This document shows positions 20,465-31,232 of a DNA stretch of 64,000 nt, piece after piece. The translations under genes were made by a program, and so were the position numbers. Within the stretch, counting starts at the first letter, position 1, and each line of letters begins with the position of its first letter. The stretch is from contig CM051455.1 in the NCBI GenBank assembly GCA_028274465.1, forward strand, positions 102,422,942 through 102,486,941, read 5' to 3'. The notes under the pieces are model-generated. The model ran no database searches. It was given only the letters and a program-made list of their open reading frames with translations, and was not told where the DNA came from. The stretch comes from Plantago ovata. Lineage: Eukaryota > Streptophyta > Magnoliopsida > Lamiales > Plantaginaceae.

Positions 20465-21716
20465 TGATGAATGTGTATTTTACACTTTCATTCGAGTCTT
20501 TTTCACCTATTTTAGCTATCCTCTATGTTAATTTTGCTATATTTTAGTACATTTTATTAAAATAGTGTCACGTTTCCCTTTAGATTTTATTTTACAGGTT
20601 TTGGTTGAAATTCGGGGATTTCGGGGCAATTATATTGAAGTTGACAAGGAATTGGTGTTCCAGAAGCCTATTTGGAGTATCTGAAGGTTTCCAGATAGGA
20701 TTTAAAGTCTAGGGGCCGAATCTGGAGGTTAGAAGGCTACTAGAAGTCAGAAACCGAGTCCGAAAAGGTGAAGAAATCCAAAAACGCGTCGAAAACGCGG
20801 AAATTCCGCGAGAATACTCTGGGGCGAACCGCCGCACCATGGGGCGAACCATATAGTGCTCAGTTTTTCTCCGAAAATCATATCTTTCCAGACCTTCTCT
20901 CTCACCTCTCTCTATAGTTTTAGGTAGGAACTTCCCAGGGCCTGTCCTGGGAGTTCTGTAGCTTAGGGGATACTTTTTCATAGCAGTTTGGAGCTCGTAG
21001 GACCGCAATCATCCGGAGATTGACAACCTTTGGTAACTTTGTATCTTACAGTTTTATTCTACTTATTTTATTATATTCTTTCAACATGTTTTCTTCTATG
21101 AATTCTGTTAATTTGCATGCCTATTATGAGTAGCTAAACTTATCGTTGGTGGTAGTATGTGAATTCTTAGCGAATGGAAGATAATCATGCTAATGGCTAT
21201 ATCGCGCATTATACTCCGTGTCATTGCTTTATTTCATTGATCAGTTGTAACAAAAATTCTCGTATGTTGTATTAATTATTATGCACAACTGGACACTTGT
21301 CGACCATCAGACCAATTATCTTCGTAGTGTTGAATAATTACGGAACACATTAGGACAATCGTGATTGACTTGTCAGACCAATTATCTTCGTAGTGCTTAA
21401 TATTTGCAACAGGACACTAGATTGATTCAAAGATCTCTATGCAAGACCGAGGAATTTATGCATGATTATCGACCCGTTATGTTAAGAAGGACCATACTAT
21501 CACCAATCTCCATTATCTGCTAGAAACCCCCTATTGCTATTTGTCTGCTGTTTTATATTCTCTTGTTAAATAGATAAAGCAAGTTATAGTCCTGAGAGAA
21601 CGACACTCGAGTCATTCTACTGCTACACTACGGTTTTCGTTGTAGTTGTGGATTGCCTTTGGCTTAATAACAAATTTATTTGACTGAACCGGGACCTGAC
21701 AAATCTCCGTTCATAA
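20465..21716 (+). repeat. 5' LTR of B, TATA region deleted
   Basis: Starts tgatgaatgtg. At 20850 it jumps from ggggcgaacc to atatagtgctcag. B's 3' LTR has 24 more bases there, including the TATA box cctatatatag (about 27789-27799). A 22-bp direct repeat (cagaccaattatcttcgtag...) lies at 21308-21329 and 21374-21395. The last bases are tcataa instead of tcatca. Confidence 0.9.
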
Positions 21717-21719
21717 AAT

Positions 21720-21737
21720 TGGCGCCGTTGTCGGGGA
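21720..21737 (+). other. tRNA-Asp primer-binding site of B, one mismatch
   Basis: TGGCGCCGTTGTCGGGGA. One base differs from the tRNA-Asp complement seen in A and D. Confidence 0.85.
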
Positions 21738-21879
21738 CTATAATCCTTTTTTCTGTTTAATTTGTTTATATTTACAGCTTTAGATTCCTAATTCTATTAG
21801 TTTTAGTTTTCCTTTTTAATCTCTCTCTGATACTGCTTTCCTAGTCTGTTTCTAATCACCTTTCCTAGTCTGTTACAGA

Positions 21880-24147
21880 TTGTGTATGCCGCATACACGT
21901 TCTGCAGGAACACCGCTTGCTGATTTAATTGCTGAGATCGACAGAGTCTACCACCAGAGAAGGCGACTACTTGAAAGGCGCGCACTAGAGGAAATAGAGG
22001 AAACCGATTTCTCTGAATCTCTACTTAGTCTTTTCAAGGAAATCGACGGAATGGCAGAAGCTAGACCACTGAAGGCATGGGTTCAACCCACCAAAGATCG
22101 TATGAGGGGACCGGCGATTGTTCTTTCATCGGCAACCCGAGATCTGGAGATCAAGAACCACGCATTCCAACAACTTCCGAGGTTCTATGGCTTATCGAGG
22201 GAAGATGTGATGGGGTACTTGCACGATATCGATGATTTCGTCAACCAACTCCCACGACCCGGAGCTGACATAACAACTGATGAGTTAAGGATGAAAGTTT
22301 TTGCTATGGGACTTGGCGACAGAGCCAAGTCATGGCTGAGTTCTCTACCAGCCGGCTCGCTGGACACTTGGGAAAAGGTTTTTTCAGCTTTCATGGAGAA
22401 ATACTTCCCTCACACCTTGACTACCGCGCTTAAGTCGCAGATCACTGGATTCAAGCAGGACTATGATGAGACCATCTACACCTCATTCGAGAGGTTCCAA
22501 GATCTCACGAACAAGTGTCCTCACCATGGTTTTGAACTTTCTGACCTAGTCCAACACTTCTACAATGGACTAACCTTCGAGAACCAACAAGTGGTGGATT
22601 TCCAATGCCGAGGAAATATTTGGGAGGAAACCGCAGAAGCCGTCTGGGCTGTTTTCGAAAGGCTTGCTAAGGGTTCGCAGTTCAAGGACCCAAGAGCAAT
22701 GGTTAGGAGGCGTGGACCTGAAGCTCCACCGATTCAAGAAGCCCCTATGTACAGGGGGAATGGGGATCAATTCGAGTGCTTTACCAACGAATTGAAGCAA
22801 GTCCTCAAGAGCGCCACCGGAACAACTGTTTCGAACGAATTATGCCGAATATGCAAGAACTATGGGCATGGGGCTCATATGTGTAGATCGGAGCTGGCAT
22901 ACGATGATGGCAACTGGGCTCGAGGAGGCGAAGAAGAAGCCTTTGCTACGGAGTTTGGTACTCAAGAAGTTAGCTACGGACAAGACGGTAGGAATCCTCG
23001 AGGTGGATTCTGGAGAAGAGGATACCGCAACAATCAAGGATATGCACCGGCTAACCAAACTTATGGACCTAACCAAGACCGTAGTAGGCTAAACTATGGT
23101 AATGACCACTGCGAAAACCCCGCTCCGAAAGAGCCACCGAAGTCGAAGTCGGCTCAACTGATGGTGAACTTGCAGAAGATGGTCGATCACACACAAAGTT
23201 TTCTCAAATGTTATGAAGAAGACTCCGAGAAGACTAGGGCAAGGCTCGATAGGTTGGAAGAGAGCACTAGGCTTGCCCATCAAAAGATGCAAGGGTTGAT
23301 CGACCGAGGAGCAAGTAGGGAGCAAGGCAAACTGCCTAGCAACACTGTGAAGACGAATGCCATTACGTTGGCTGGTGATGTACCTGACGGAATCACCATC
23401 AAGAAGGTTGTTAGGTGCGAGTGTTGCATGAAGGAAGAACTTCTACAGGCTGAGGAAGAAGAGAAGGACCTTGGTTCTGACACAAGTGATGAGGAACAAG
23501 AGGATCCCGAACCACTCCCTAAAAGTTTCGATGTTAAGGTAGGGATTGGTGAGCTTGAAGATGTCCGTGCCACACTAGACACGGGATCCTACTCAAACAT
23601 AATTCCTTTGAATGTGTTTGAAAAGAGCAACATCGGAAAACTATCTGAGCAAAGGGCTATTGTACAACTGGCGGACGGATCCTTTATGAGACCCGAGGGC
23701 GTTGTGAAAAATGTTTTGGTCAAGATTGGTGAAGCATCTATATACACCAATTTCGTAGTTATGCCGGCATCTGCACCTGGGACGGGGGATGTCATACTCT
23801 TAGGGCAAACATTCTTGACCAAGCTACGCTCCGTGATGGACATCTACCAAAGAACTTGCACCATCGAAGTGGATGGCAAGCGACACGTATTCCAAGCCAT
23901 ACCTGATCCACCGGAACCGCCTGATGTTACTACTCACTACTGTGGTCTTGCAGCCTATATTCTTTCTTATTCACATGTTCGTGGCATGGAGAGGAGATCA
24001 ATGAAGGGGAAGCCTAGTACCCGCAAAAGAGGAGATAGGCGCAGACAGGAGTCGAGTCAAAGACTTAAAACAATGACGCTATCCGGGAGGCAACCCGGAA
24101 TCTTTATCGCTTTCTTTACTTCTTTTCTGCATGCATTTCATTCTTGA
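21880..24147 (+). CDS. gag-protease polyprotein of B (755 aa)
   Basis: A single frame opens soon after the primer site. Order: N-terminus PHTRSAGTPLADLIAEI; gag core (about residues 65-270: LPRFYGLSREDVMGYL, SWLSSLPAGSLDTW, CPHHGFELSDLVQHF); CCHC knuckle C-X2-C-X4-H-X4-C (about residue 322); a coiled-coil-like stretch; and an aspartic protease (DTGS at 23578-23589) with a flap-like VVMPASAPGTG and LLGQTFL. It stops without entering RT. Compared with C it has 20 extra residues near residue 30 and a frameshifted C-terminus past the usual basic tail, adding about 30 residues. Otherwise it looks intact. It would build particles and cut itself, but needs polymerase and integrase from elsewhere. 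Confidence 0.9.
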   Translation: MCMPHTRSAGTPLADLIAEIDRVYHQRRRLLERRALEEIEETDFSESLLSLFKEIDGMAEARPLKAWVQPTKDRMRGPAIVLSSATRDLEIKNHAFQQLPRFYGLSREDVMGYLHDIDDFVNQLPRPGADITTDELRMKVFAMGLGDRAKSWLSSLPAGSLDTWEKVFSAFMEKYFPHTLTTALKSQITGFKQDYDETIYTSFERFQDLTNKCPHHGFELSDLVQHFYNGLTFENQQVVDFQCRGNIWEETAEAVWAVFERLAKGSQFKDPRAMVRRRGPEAPPIQEAPMYRGNGDQFECFTNELKQVLKSATGTTVSNELCRICKNYGHGAHMCRSELAYDDGNWARGGEEEAFATEFGTQEVSYGQDGRNPRGGFWRRGYRNNQGYAPANQTYGPNQDRSRLNYGNDHCENPAPKEPPKSKSAQLMVNLQKMVDHTQSFLKCYEEDSEKTRARLDRLEESTRLAHQKMQGLIDRGASREQGKLPSNTVKTNAITLAGDVPDGITIKKVVRCECCMKEELLQAEEEEKDLGSDTSDEEQEDPEPLPKSFDVKVGIGELEDVRATLDTGSYSNIIPLNVFEKSNIGKLSEQRAIVQLADGSFMRPEGVVKNVLVKIGEASIYTNFVVMPASAPGTGDVILLGQTFLTKLRSVMDIYQRTCTIEVDGKRHVFQAIPDPPEPPDVTTHYCGLAAYILSYSHVRGMERRSMKGKPSTRKRGDRRRQESSQRLKTMTLSGRQPGIFIAFFTSFLHAFHS

Positions 24148-26454
24148 ATATTTGCTTCTCATATGCGAATTTATTTGTGTGTCGTATGTGCTTTTGTTTG
24201 AGTGAGATTTTTCGAGTGGTTTTTTGAAAAAATTGGTTTCGGGGATTAAAAACGCATTTTCTGATGTCGGGAACCGTCTCCCCGCATTGGGGAGCACGGG
24301 GCGAACCGCCCCACACGTGGGGCGAACCGCCCCGCACGAGGGGTGAACCGCCCCACGGTCCCAGAACTTCAAAAACGCGGATTTCTTCCCCAAAATCTCA
24401 TTTTCTTCATTCTTCTTCATTCATCCTCCCAAAAAACCCGAACAACGCGATTTCATCTTTAAATCTTCATAACTTCTTCATTTCTTGACCAAATTGAGTG
24501 TTCTTTAGCTTAATTCGAAGCCTATTACATGATCTATCATCCCATCCGATCAGATTTCATCCTTATGCGTTAGATTTACAGATCTAATTTTCGAATTTGG
24601 GGGTTTTCTAATTTGAGCTTCAATTATGCTTATTTGATGCATGGGTATGTTGTTTGTGTGATTAGACATGTTATTTAATATCAATTGCATGCTCAATTTT
24701 GCTTGAATTGTTGATTTGGGTATTTTGCTATTAGATGATATATCTTGTTATGCATTATGTCTTTATCTTTGATTTCTAGCATATGGATGTGTTTATTGAT
24801 GTAATGTTGGTAGATTTGACGATAGAATGCTTAATTGTTGAGTATGAGGATTTATGATGATTAGATTTTTCGCTACTATGGTATGAATTGAGCCTTGTTA
24901 TCAAGGATATTGGTTGTCTAGTAAGAGCATGATGTGATGTATTGCATGAAGTAGTTCCGTTGGTATGTTGCATGATGAAGAAGCTAGGCTAGACATTGCG
25001 GTTTGGGGAGTTCGATTGTCGATTTTACCACTTGTGTATTTCGCTATTACTTTAGTATGTATTTGAGTCAGTTTTGTGTCATACGAGGTGCTAACAGCTA
25101 TTTGTAGGAACCATACCAAGGGGTTTTGCAACAACGTCGTGGATTATCCACGAGGAGGAGCTAGAGTATACCTGGAGTAAGGACTCCTATGCCTATTCAT
25201 GCACCACCGAAGGGACAGAAACCACTATTACGTCAGCACTCCATCACGAGGACTGCAGAGTTCGAGTGAACAGGAAGGCACCGGGACAGTCTTGCCGCGA
25301 CGGATTCCATCTTGAGTCCGAAGTTGCTCGAAGGTTCCGAAGCGCTAGCTTGGTTCCAAACCGTAATGACATGGGTACCCATTGGGGTGCCCCTTGCCTG
25401 CCTCTAAAGTGAGCATCATATAGACATCGGTCGGATCCACGGTAGAGAATGTGGACAAAATTGGAGAAAAAGGTAGAAGACTTCTGAGTATCCAAGCAGC
25501 TTACTGAAACCTTCTCGAGGTGTAAAACGTTGGAGGGGGAGGTCCTGATACCACTGCCCTTTCCCCTTCAACAGTTCACATCCTATTGGAGGGCTCCAGG
25601 ATGGAGGATTCCATAACAGCGGCGGCTACTCTTGAGAATTCTACCTGCCACTACAGCTCTACTAGTGAGGATGTGCGTGACAGTAGTGACAATGAAGGCC
25701 ATACGGGCAATGATGATTCTGATAGAGGAGTTGTTCCTCTCCGGCCTATAAATGGAACTACCGCACCTACCTGAAGACCTGATGACACCCTATAAAGCTC
25801 ATAGAAGAGGCCCAATAACCCACAAGCAGCATACTCAGCCGACCGAGGCCAAACCATGGGGTAACATCTAGTATCACATCTTAATTCCTCATTTTCTTAC
25901 TGCTAGGGACTAGCGTTAATTTCATGAGGGGGGATGGGATTTAAGTGATCTGATGTTGTTAGTTTGGAGCTTGGTATTGGTAGGATGAGTATAGTACCTT
26001 GCTAGCTTTTTCCGTCTGCATTTTCATTTGCACGTTTACTGCTTTCTTAGATTTTTTAGGTTGCATTTCACTACATTCATCCTAGGATAGTTTTGCATGT
26101 CTTATATGGACTTTATTGCCGAATTTTTTGAACTTTTTTTTTATTGGGTAGATCAACCAACTATGCCATTAATCGTATGCTTCATCTCTATGAATTTGTT
26201 TGAGGTTTTTCTCGCTTGGCTTGTCACATTTATGTATTGCACTTAGTTAAGCACGGTAGTCTCGACATCACTTAGTGGTGTTTTCTCTACTGCGGTTCAC
26301 GAAGGCCTTTATAATAGGATGATGCATGTTAGGGTCTTATGGTTGTTTTCCCGAGTAATTATGTACCTAAGAGGCAACAAGTCTTCACCATGCTTGAGAT
26401 TGCTAAATGCCTAGGAAGGAGGTAGTGTGAGGTAGTGTGATCCTTTGTTTATAA
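24148..26454 (+). other. Non-coding region of B after gag-protease, partly specific to B and C
   Basis: No intact ORF. About 1.9 kb here (roughly 24150-26000) has its counterpart in C but not in A or D. A splice-acceptor-like agctatttgtag near 25107 precedes a stretch with fragmentary coding look (to about 25840), where Athila elements would carry an envelope-like gene. Frames are broken in both B and C, so I do not call a gene. Confidence 0.5.
24282..24356. repeat. Internal GC-rich palindromic units in B
   Basis: Three units of the ggggcgaaccgcccc type, the same motif as in U3 of the LTRs, here about 150 bp behind the gag stop. C has a shorter version at 43708-43761. Confidence 0.85.
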
Positions 26455-26585
26455 CCTATTCTTCCGAATAGGTTTGGGGAGGGGGTTACACCATCATAGA
26501 CTTGTTTCTGTTTTTCATTTACGTTTCGTGAGTTTATTTTTCCTTTTCCGTAAATTTTGTGCCCCAACCTATTCCTTCGAATAGG
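26455..26585 (+). other. Twin hairpins in 3' UTR of B
   Basis: 26455-26472 (cctattc TTCC gaatagg) and 26568-26585 (cctattc CTTC gaatagg), each a perfect 7-bp stem with 4-nt loop and each followed by ttTGGGGA. Confidence 0.75.
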
Positions 26586-26647
26586 TTTGGGGAAGTCGTG
26601 TGAGTCTTTTTGTTTCTCTCTTTGTTATGCTACTGCTGGCTAGGGAA

Positions 26648-26785
26648 ACTCGAAAAAAAAAAGAAAAAAAAAGAAAGAAATTTCCAGAAAAAAAAAAAGG
26701 AGAAAAAGAAAAAAAAGAATCTGGAAAGAAAAAAAGAAAAAAAGACCCCAAAAAAGCAAAGAAGGGTCCAAAAAGAAAAGCCAAA
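26648..26785 (+). repeat. Purine-rich tract in 3' UTR of B
   Basis: About 140 nt of A with scattered G on the sense strand. Low complexity, not coding. Confidence 0.85.
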
Positions 26786-27363
26786 TAGCAGTTTAGCAAA
26801 GTGTTGAGTCTTTTCCATTTTTGTAATGTTCGTAATCGTGTTTTCTATTTTTTATCTTTTTGTCTTGAGAGTCATCTGTTCTAGACCACCCTCGTCCTGC
26901 CATTCAGGAAGTGGTGAATAGCTTAAGATTTTACTTGAGAGATGGGTAGAATGGGGGAGTGTTATCTTTTATAGGGAACCCTCCTTCGTTTGATGAGAGC
27001 CAGTACTGGTTCGACCTCTTTTGAGGAAAAGTCTTAACATGGTGGAACAGCAGTAAGTCCTCAGTTTCATAGGCACGGGGCAACAATTCGTATCTTAGCA
27101 TGCATCATTACGTCGTCACTGACTAGGTCCAGGTAGAGAATGTTACGAGAGACTATCTTGTCTTGACATAAGTGCTTATGTGGATGTGTATAAGTCAATC
27201 GAGGTATTCTTCAACCTATATTCATGCTTTGATTCGTATGGTTTTTGTTCATATGTTTTTTGGTAGATTCAGTAGATTAGTTCATTTTATTTGGCATGAA
27301 ACTCCATTTTGTGTCTTGCATGTTTTTTGTATTAGAGTCTAGCTTAGTTGCTTGAGGACAAGC

Positions 27364-27384
27364 AAAGGTTCGGTTTGGGGAGTT
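27364..27384 (+). other. Polypurine tract of B
   Basis: aaaggttcggtttggggagt sits directly before the 3' LTR, where second-strand priming takes place. The core GGTTTGGGGA recurs at about 24999, 26470 and 26583. Confidence 0.75.
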
Positions 27385-28530
27385 TGATGAATGTGTATTT
27401 TACACTTTCATTCGAGTCTTTTTCACCTATTTTAGCTATCCTCTATGTTAATTTTTCTATATTTTAGTACATTTTATTAGAATAGTGTCACGTTTCCCTT
27501 TAGATTTTATTTACAGGTTTTGGTTGAAATTCGGGGATTTCCGGGCAATTATATTGAAGTTGACAAGGAATTGGTGTTCCAGAAGCCTATTTGGAGTATC
27601 TGAAGGTTTCCGGATAGGATTTGAAGTCTAGGGGCCGAATCTGGAGGTTAGAAGGCTACTAGAAGTCAGAAACCGAGTCCGAAAAGGTGAAGAAATCCAA
27701 AAACGCGTCGAAAACGCGGAAATTCCACGAGAATACTCTGGGGCGAACCGCTGCACCATGGGGCGAACCGCCCCATAGTTTTTCGGGGCCTATATATAGT
27801 GCTCAGTTTTTCTCCGAAAATCATATCTTTCCAGACCTTCTCTCTCACCTCTCTCTATAGTTTTAGGTAGGAACTTCCCGGGGCCTGTCCTGGGAGTTCT
27901 GTAGCTTAGGGGATACTTTTTCATAGCAGTTTGGAGCTCGTAGGACCGCAATCATCCGGAGATTGACAACCTTCGGTAACTTTGTATCTTACAGTTTTAT
28001 TCTACTTATTTTATTATATTCTTTCAACATGTTTTCTTCTATGATTTCTGTTGATTGCCTGCCTATTATGAGTAGCTAAACTTATCGTTGGTGGTAGTAT
28101 GTGAATTCTTAGCGAAGGGAAGATAATCATGCTAATGGCTATATCGCGCATTATACTCCGTGTCATTGCTTTATTTCGTTGATCAGTTGTAACCAAAATT
28201 CTCGTATGTTGTATTAATTATTATGCACAATTGGACACTTGTCGACCATCAGACCAATTATCTTCGTAGTGTTAAATAATTACGGAACACATTAGGACAA
28301 TCGTGATTGACTTGTCAGACCAATTATCTTCGTAGTGCTTAATATTTGCAACAGGACACTAGATTGATTCAAAGATCTCTATGCAAGACCGAGGAATTTA
28401 TGCATGATTATCGACCCGTTATGTTAAGAAGGACCATACTATCACCAATCTCCATTATCTGCTAGAAACCCCCTATTGCTATTTGTCTGCTGTTTTATAT
28501 TCTCTTGTTAAATAGATAAAGCAAGTTATT
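27385..28530 (+). repeat. 3' LTR of B, truncated
   Basis: Starts tgatgaatg and keeps two GC palindromes and the TATA box (27789-27799). It ends at aaagcaagttat; in the 5' LTR this is followed by about 120 more bases. The next base begins inverted MULE sequence. Confidence 0.9.
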
Positions 28531-29845
28531 TCGCCGGGAGAACCAATGGAATGCCTTTGTTGAGAAAGGAAGGTGTTGGGTGATTATTTCGCCAGATGGA
28601 GATGATGAAACCGGTATATATGAGGTTCTATCCAACACTACACAAACTGTGGATCTGAAGAAGAGGACTTGTACTTGTTATGGGTGGCAGCTGCAGGGTT
28701 TTCCGTGCACGCAACCCAGGTCATTTCTCAAAAGCTACCACATGTTGTCGGTGTGATTGATCCTTGTTTCTTTGTTGCCACCTACAAACTAGCATATTCT
28801 CCTGAAATCCAGCCAATACCCACATCATTGCGCGGTGAATGTATAAGGGCCATGGGGGAGGTGAAGAAAATTACTGCCCCACCAAGAAAGCTGTCAGCTG
28901 GCAGGCCAAAAAGAAAGCGACACTATTCATTTGGTGAGATCCCTTATAAGAAGAAGAAGCCTTTCACATGCGGGAATTGCCTGGATAAGACTTTCAGAAA
29001 ATTATACATGTCTACATAAGTATAGAAAATTACAACCAATAATACCCACGTGTTAGAATTAACCAGACAATTACAAACCAAAAGGACAATGAATCCCCAC
29101 ACCCACAATTGTTTGTTCCTGTGATGGTCCCAACTAAAATACAAATAGAATAACGATGTAACTCTATTTATTGCAGAAGATGTTGAAAATAGACTTTTAA
29201 CAAAAATGATTTTGGGGACCCACCTTCTTCAACTGTAACATCATCTAGTACTGTCGGATTCGCAGCAACCGCTGATAGCATCCGTTCATAACTATTATCG
29301 GAATTCGATCTAGTCCTCCTCCAACCCAGCATTACATGAAGCATAGCTAAACAAAATTCCATCGGAAAACGTTAATTAACTGACAAATTAAACTTCTTCA
29401 AAAATAATGCCAGATAAAATTGAACAAACCTGCCGCCTGAGACTGTCGAATCTGATATCGTGTAATGTCATGTGAAAGAGTCATTGATTTACCAACAATC
29501 AATGAATACTACCCGTAAAATTGAAGTTCCAGTGTTTTTTTTTTGTAAGGAATCAGAGATATCTTAGTTTGAATGTGTGGTGGTGTGTGAATCCATCTAT
29601 CACATATCATCGAAAACCAACCCCAGCTACAGTGTGATGGGTACATTCGTTCTGACAAAAAAGAAGGTTTTGAGCGCGTGGAGTGACACTATGAATGTCA
29701 TCAACTCATATTTAGGTGTGCTAATCATGTCTTTTCAGTTAATTAACTAGTGGCATTCTGGATTTCATACCCCCCTAAAAGTCAACAACCTAAAGGGTGT
29801 GAAAGCGAATTTTTCGCCAACATAGGCACCGCGTGATAGTTTCTC
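28531..29845 (+). mobile_element. MULE fragment in the right arm (transposase 3' half)
   Basis: Inverted copy of 3508-4828. It ends with the terminus gatagtttctc at 29845 followed by the target duplication tatataatt (29846-29854), identical to MULE-1's. It holds the SWIM finger and the basic C-terminus of the transposase (to about 29019) and the inverted exon-like segment. The 5' half is absent; B's LTR abuts instead. Confidence 0.85.
28534..29019 (+). pseudogene. MULE transposase C-terminal fragment, right arm
   Basis: Reads SWIM residues CTCYGWQLQGFPC (about 28670-28710), then after a frame change the C-terminal part (ORF 28669-29019) with SPEIQPIPTSLRGECIRAMG and GRPKRKRHYSFGEIPYKKKK. It matches the left copy except for single-base changes such as cctttc/actttc near 28988. 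No start, no catalytic domain. Confidence 0.8.
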
Positions 29846-30140
29846 TATATAATTTTCCCTTAATCGATGGGTCGGGTTTTGATATCGGTTTGGAAGGGCC
29901 ACAGTAAGACATTGAATTCATTACAAGAAACAAACTGCTAAAGCAGAGGCACATCAGAGTTACTTCATAGCAGTCCAGATACATAACAAAGAGTTTTGTG
30001 TTCCCTAAGCTTTCTAGGGTATATTAAATGATGACTTACACCCATAAAAAAATGTCTAAAGATGCAACCCACCCGAATTCTCAATTAAATTCATAATCTA
30101 AAGAGCCTTCAATTAATACATATTACGAATATTCTCATAC
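29846..30140 (-). other. GlnRS intron 4 remnant, right arm
   Basis: Inverted copy of 3214-3507. Nothing coding. Confidence 0.6.
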
Positions 30141-30680
30141 CAACACCACAAGCTTCTTCGAAGTCATCGGATTTCAAGTTATCGGATGAAGTAGCAGAAA
30201 GAAAAGAAAAGGCAGCTTCCAACTGAGCAGGGGTCTTAATCTACGAAAACAGAAAAATGGCTAGTATCGCATTTGAAAACCATAATGGTGTAAAGTATAA
30301 AATACAATAAATAAATAAAACTTGTTAACCTTGAATGTGGTAATATATGAAAGCAAAGTAGGCCGATGCACAAGAGCATTTGCCGGAAATTTTGTGGCGA
30401 CCTGCCAACGGAAAACATGAAATCAAGTCATGTAAAGTATTGGTACATAAAAAAAGCAACAAAGCATCCACACACAGGATGCATAAGAAACCTAATCCAG
30501 GAATGCTTCTACCCATCGAAACAACGAAATTGTACCATATATACAAACATAGCCAACTATGAGCTACTACTCATGTAAACAAAACCTCCCAATGAAAGTA
30601 TCGACTCACCGTGTAGAGCAAATTGCCGACAGATCATTCACAACCACTAGTAGCTTATCGCCGTCATGTTTCCCCACCAT
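30141..30680 (-). pseudogene. GlnRS 5' fragment, second copy, exon 1/2 fusion
   Basis: Minus strand: exon 4 at 30240-30141, exon 3 at 30401-30330, and a fused exon 30680-30610. The fusion joins the first nine or so codons of exon 1 (start codon 30680-30678, four-G version) to the middle of exon 2. About 545 bp present in the left copy (rest of exon 1, intron 1, start of exon 2) are gone, with a short aag/tag match at the break. It is truncated after exon 4 like the left copy. Confidence 0.85.
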
Positions 30681-30896
30681 CTTCTTCGAGGGAGCGAGCT
30701 GTGAAGGTATGACGTTAGATTGTTTAGAGAGACTGGTAAAAAATGTAAAACTAAAACCCTAATTGCGTGTCGAAAGAATAGAATAACGGAATCCTCTTTA
30801 ATTTTCAATGGATTCCTTCTTTTTTAGGCCAAAAAGCCATGCGGGTAACTTTAATTGGTGCTTACAAACAGTACGAACTGTAAAGGTTCCAGGTCG
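30681..30896 (-). promoter_or_regulatory. GlnRS upstream region, second copy
   Basis: Inverted copy of 1888-2103 with the telo-box intact (ctaaaaccctaatt at about 30752). It ends at ggtcg, where the truncated LTR of G starts. Confidence 0.55.
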
Positions 30897-31195
30897 CCGG
30901 ATAAAGGAGTCAAAATAAAAGGCGGACCCCACGAGCGTATCCTCTATATATATCCTTCTTCCCTCACTTGCATAAATATCTCTTTACATACATAGAACAT
31001 TATGCTGTCTATTTACACTCTCAACATTGACTTGTGATCGGTCTAACTTAGGTAGGCCGACCATCCTTACCCCTCCCTCTAACTCCCCTTGACAGGTACA
31101 TCTAGGTCTCATCCCTCTTAACGAAACTCAAGCCATCAGCTCCTATGGATTGAGAGATGACGTCGTGATTCCTTAGACCGGAATTATCCTCATCA
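30897..31195 (+). repeat. 5' LTR of G, outer 187 bp or so missing
   Basis: It matches 50041-50337 of the 3' LTR. TATA-like ctctatatatatcc at about 30940. The break at ccggataaagg is identical in the left arm. Confidence 0.85.
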
Positions 31196-31198
31196 TCT

Positions 31199-31216
31199 TG
31201 GCGCCGTCTGTGGGAA
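31199..31216 (+). other. Primer-binding site of G
   Basis: TGGCGCCGTCTGTGGGAA, three bases after the LTR end catca. Confidence 0.75.
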
Positions 31217-31232
31217 ATTGAGACGAAAAACC

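Larger units (their letters stand above)
20465..28530 (+). mobile_element. Athila-type non-autonomous retrotransposon B
   Basis: LTR, tRNA-Asp primer site, gag-protease ORF, a long non-coding part, polypurine tract and a 3' LTR missing its last 120 bp or so. Inserted into A's LTR after actat (20460-20464), which should be its 5-bp target duplication; the matching right flank is lost because 28531 begins an unrelated MULE segment. No polymerase or integrase. Confidence 0.9.

Noticed and set aside
22840-23582. Minus-strand ORFs over B's gag (and 41990-42993 over C's)
   Set aside because: Shadows; Ser-rich composition mirrors the opposite coding strand.
25586-25774. 62-aa acidic ORF in B
   Set aside because: The equivalent part of C (about 45100-45310) has stops and frame changes; no conserved frame, so at most a relic of an env-position gene.
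28669-29019. 116-aa ORF as a stand-alone gene
   Set aside because: It is the C-terminal end of the MULE transposase in a shifted frame; the Met is internal.
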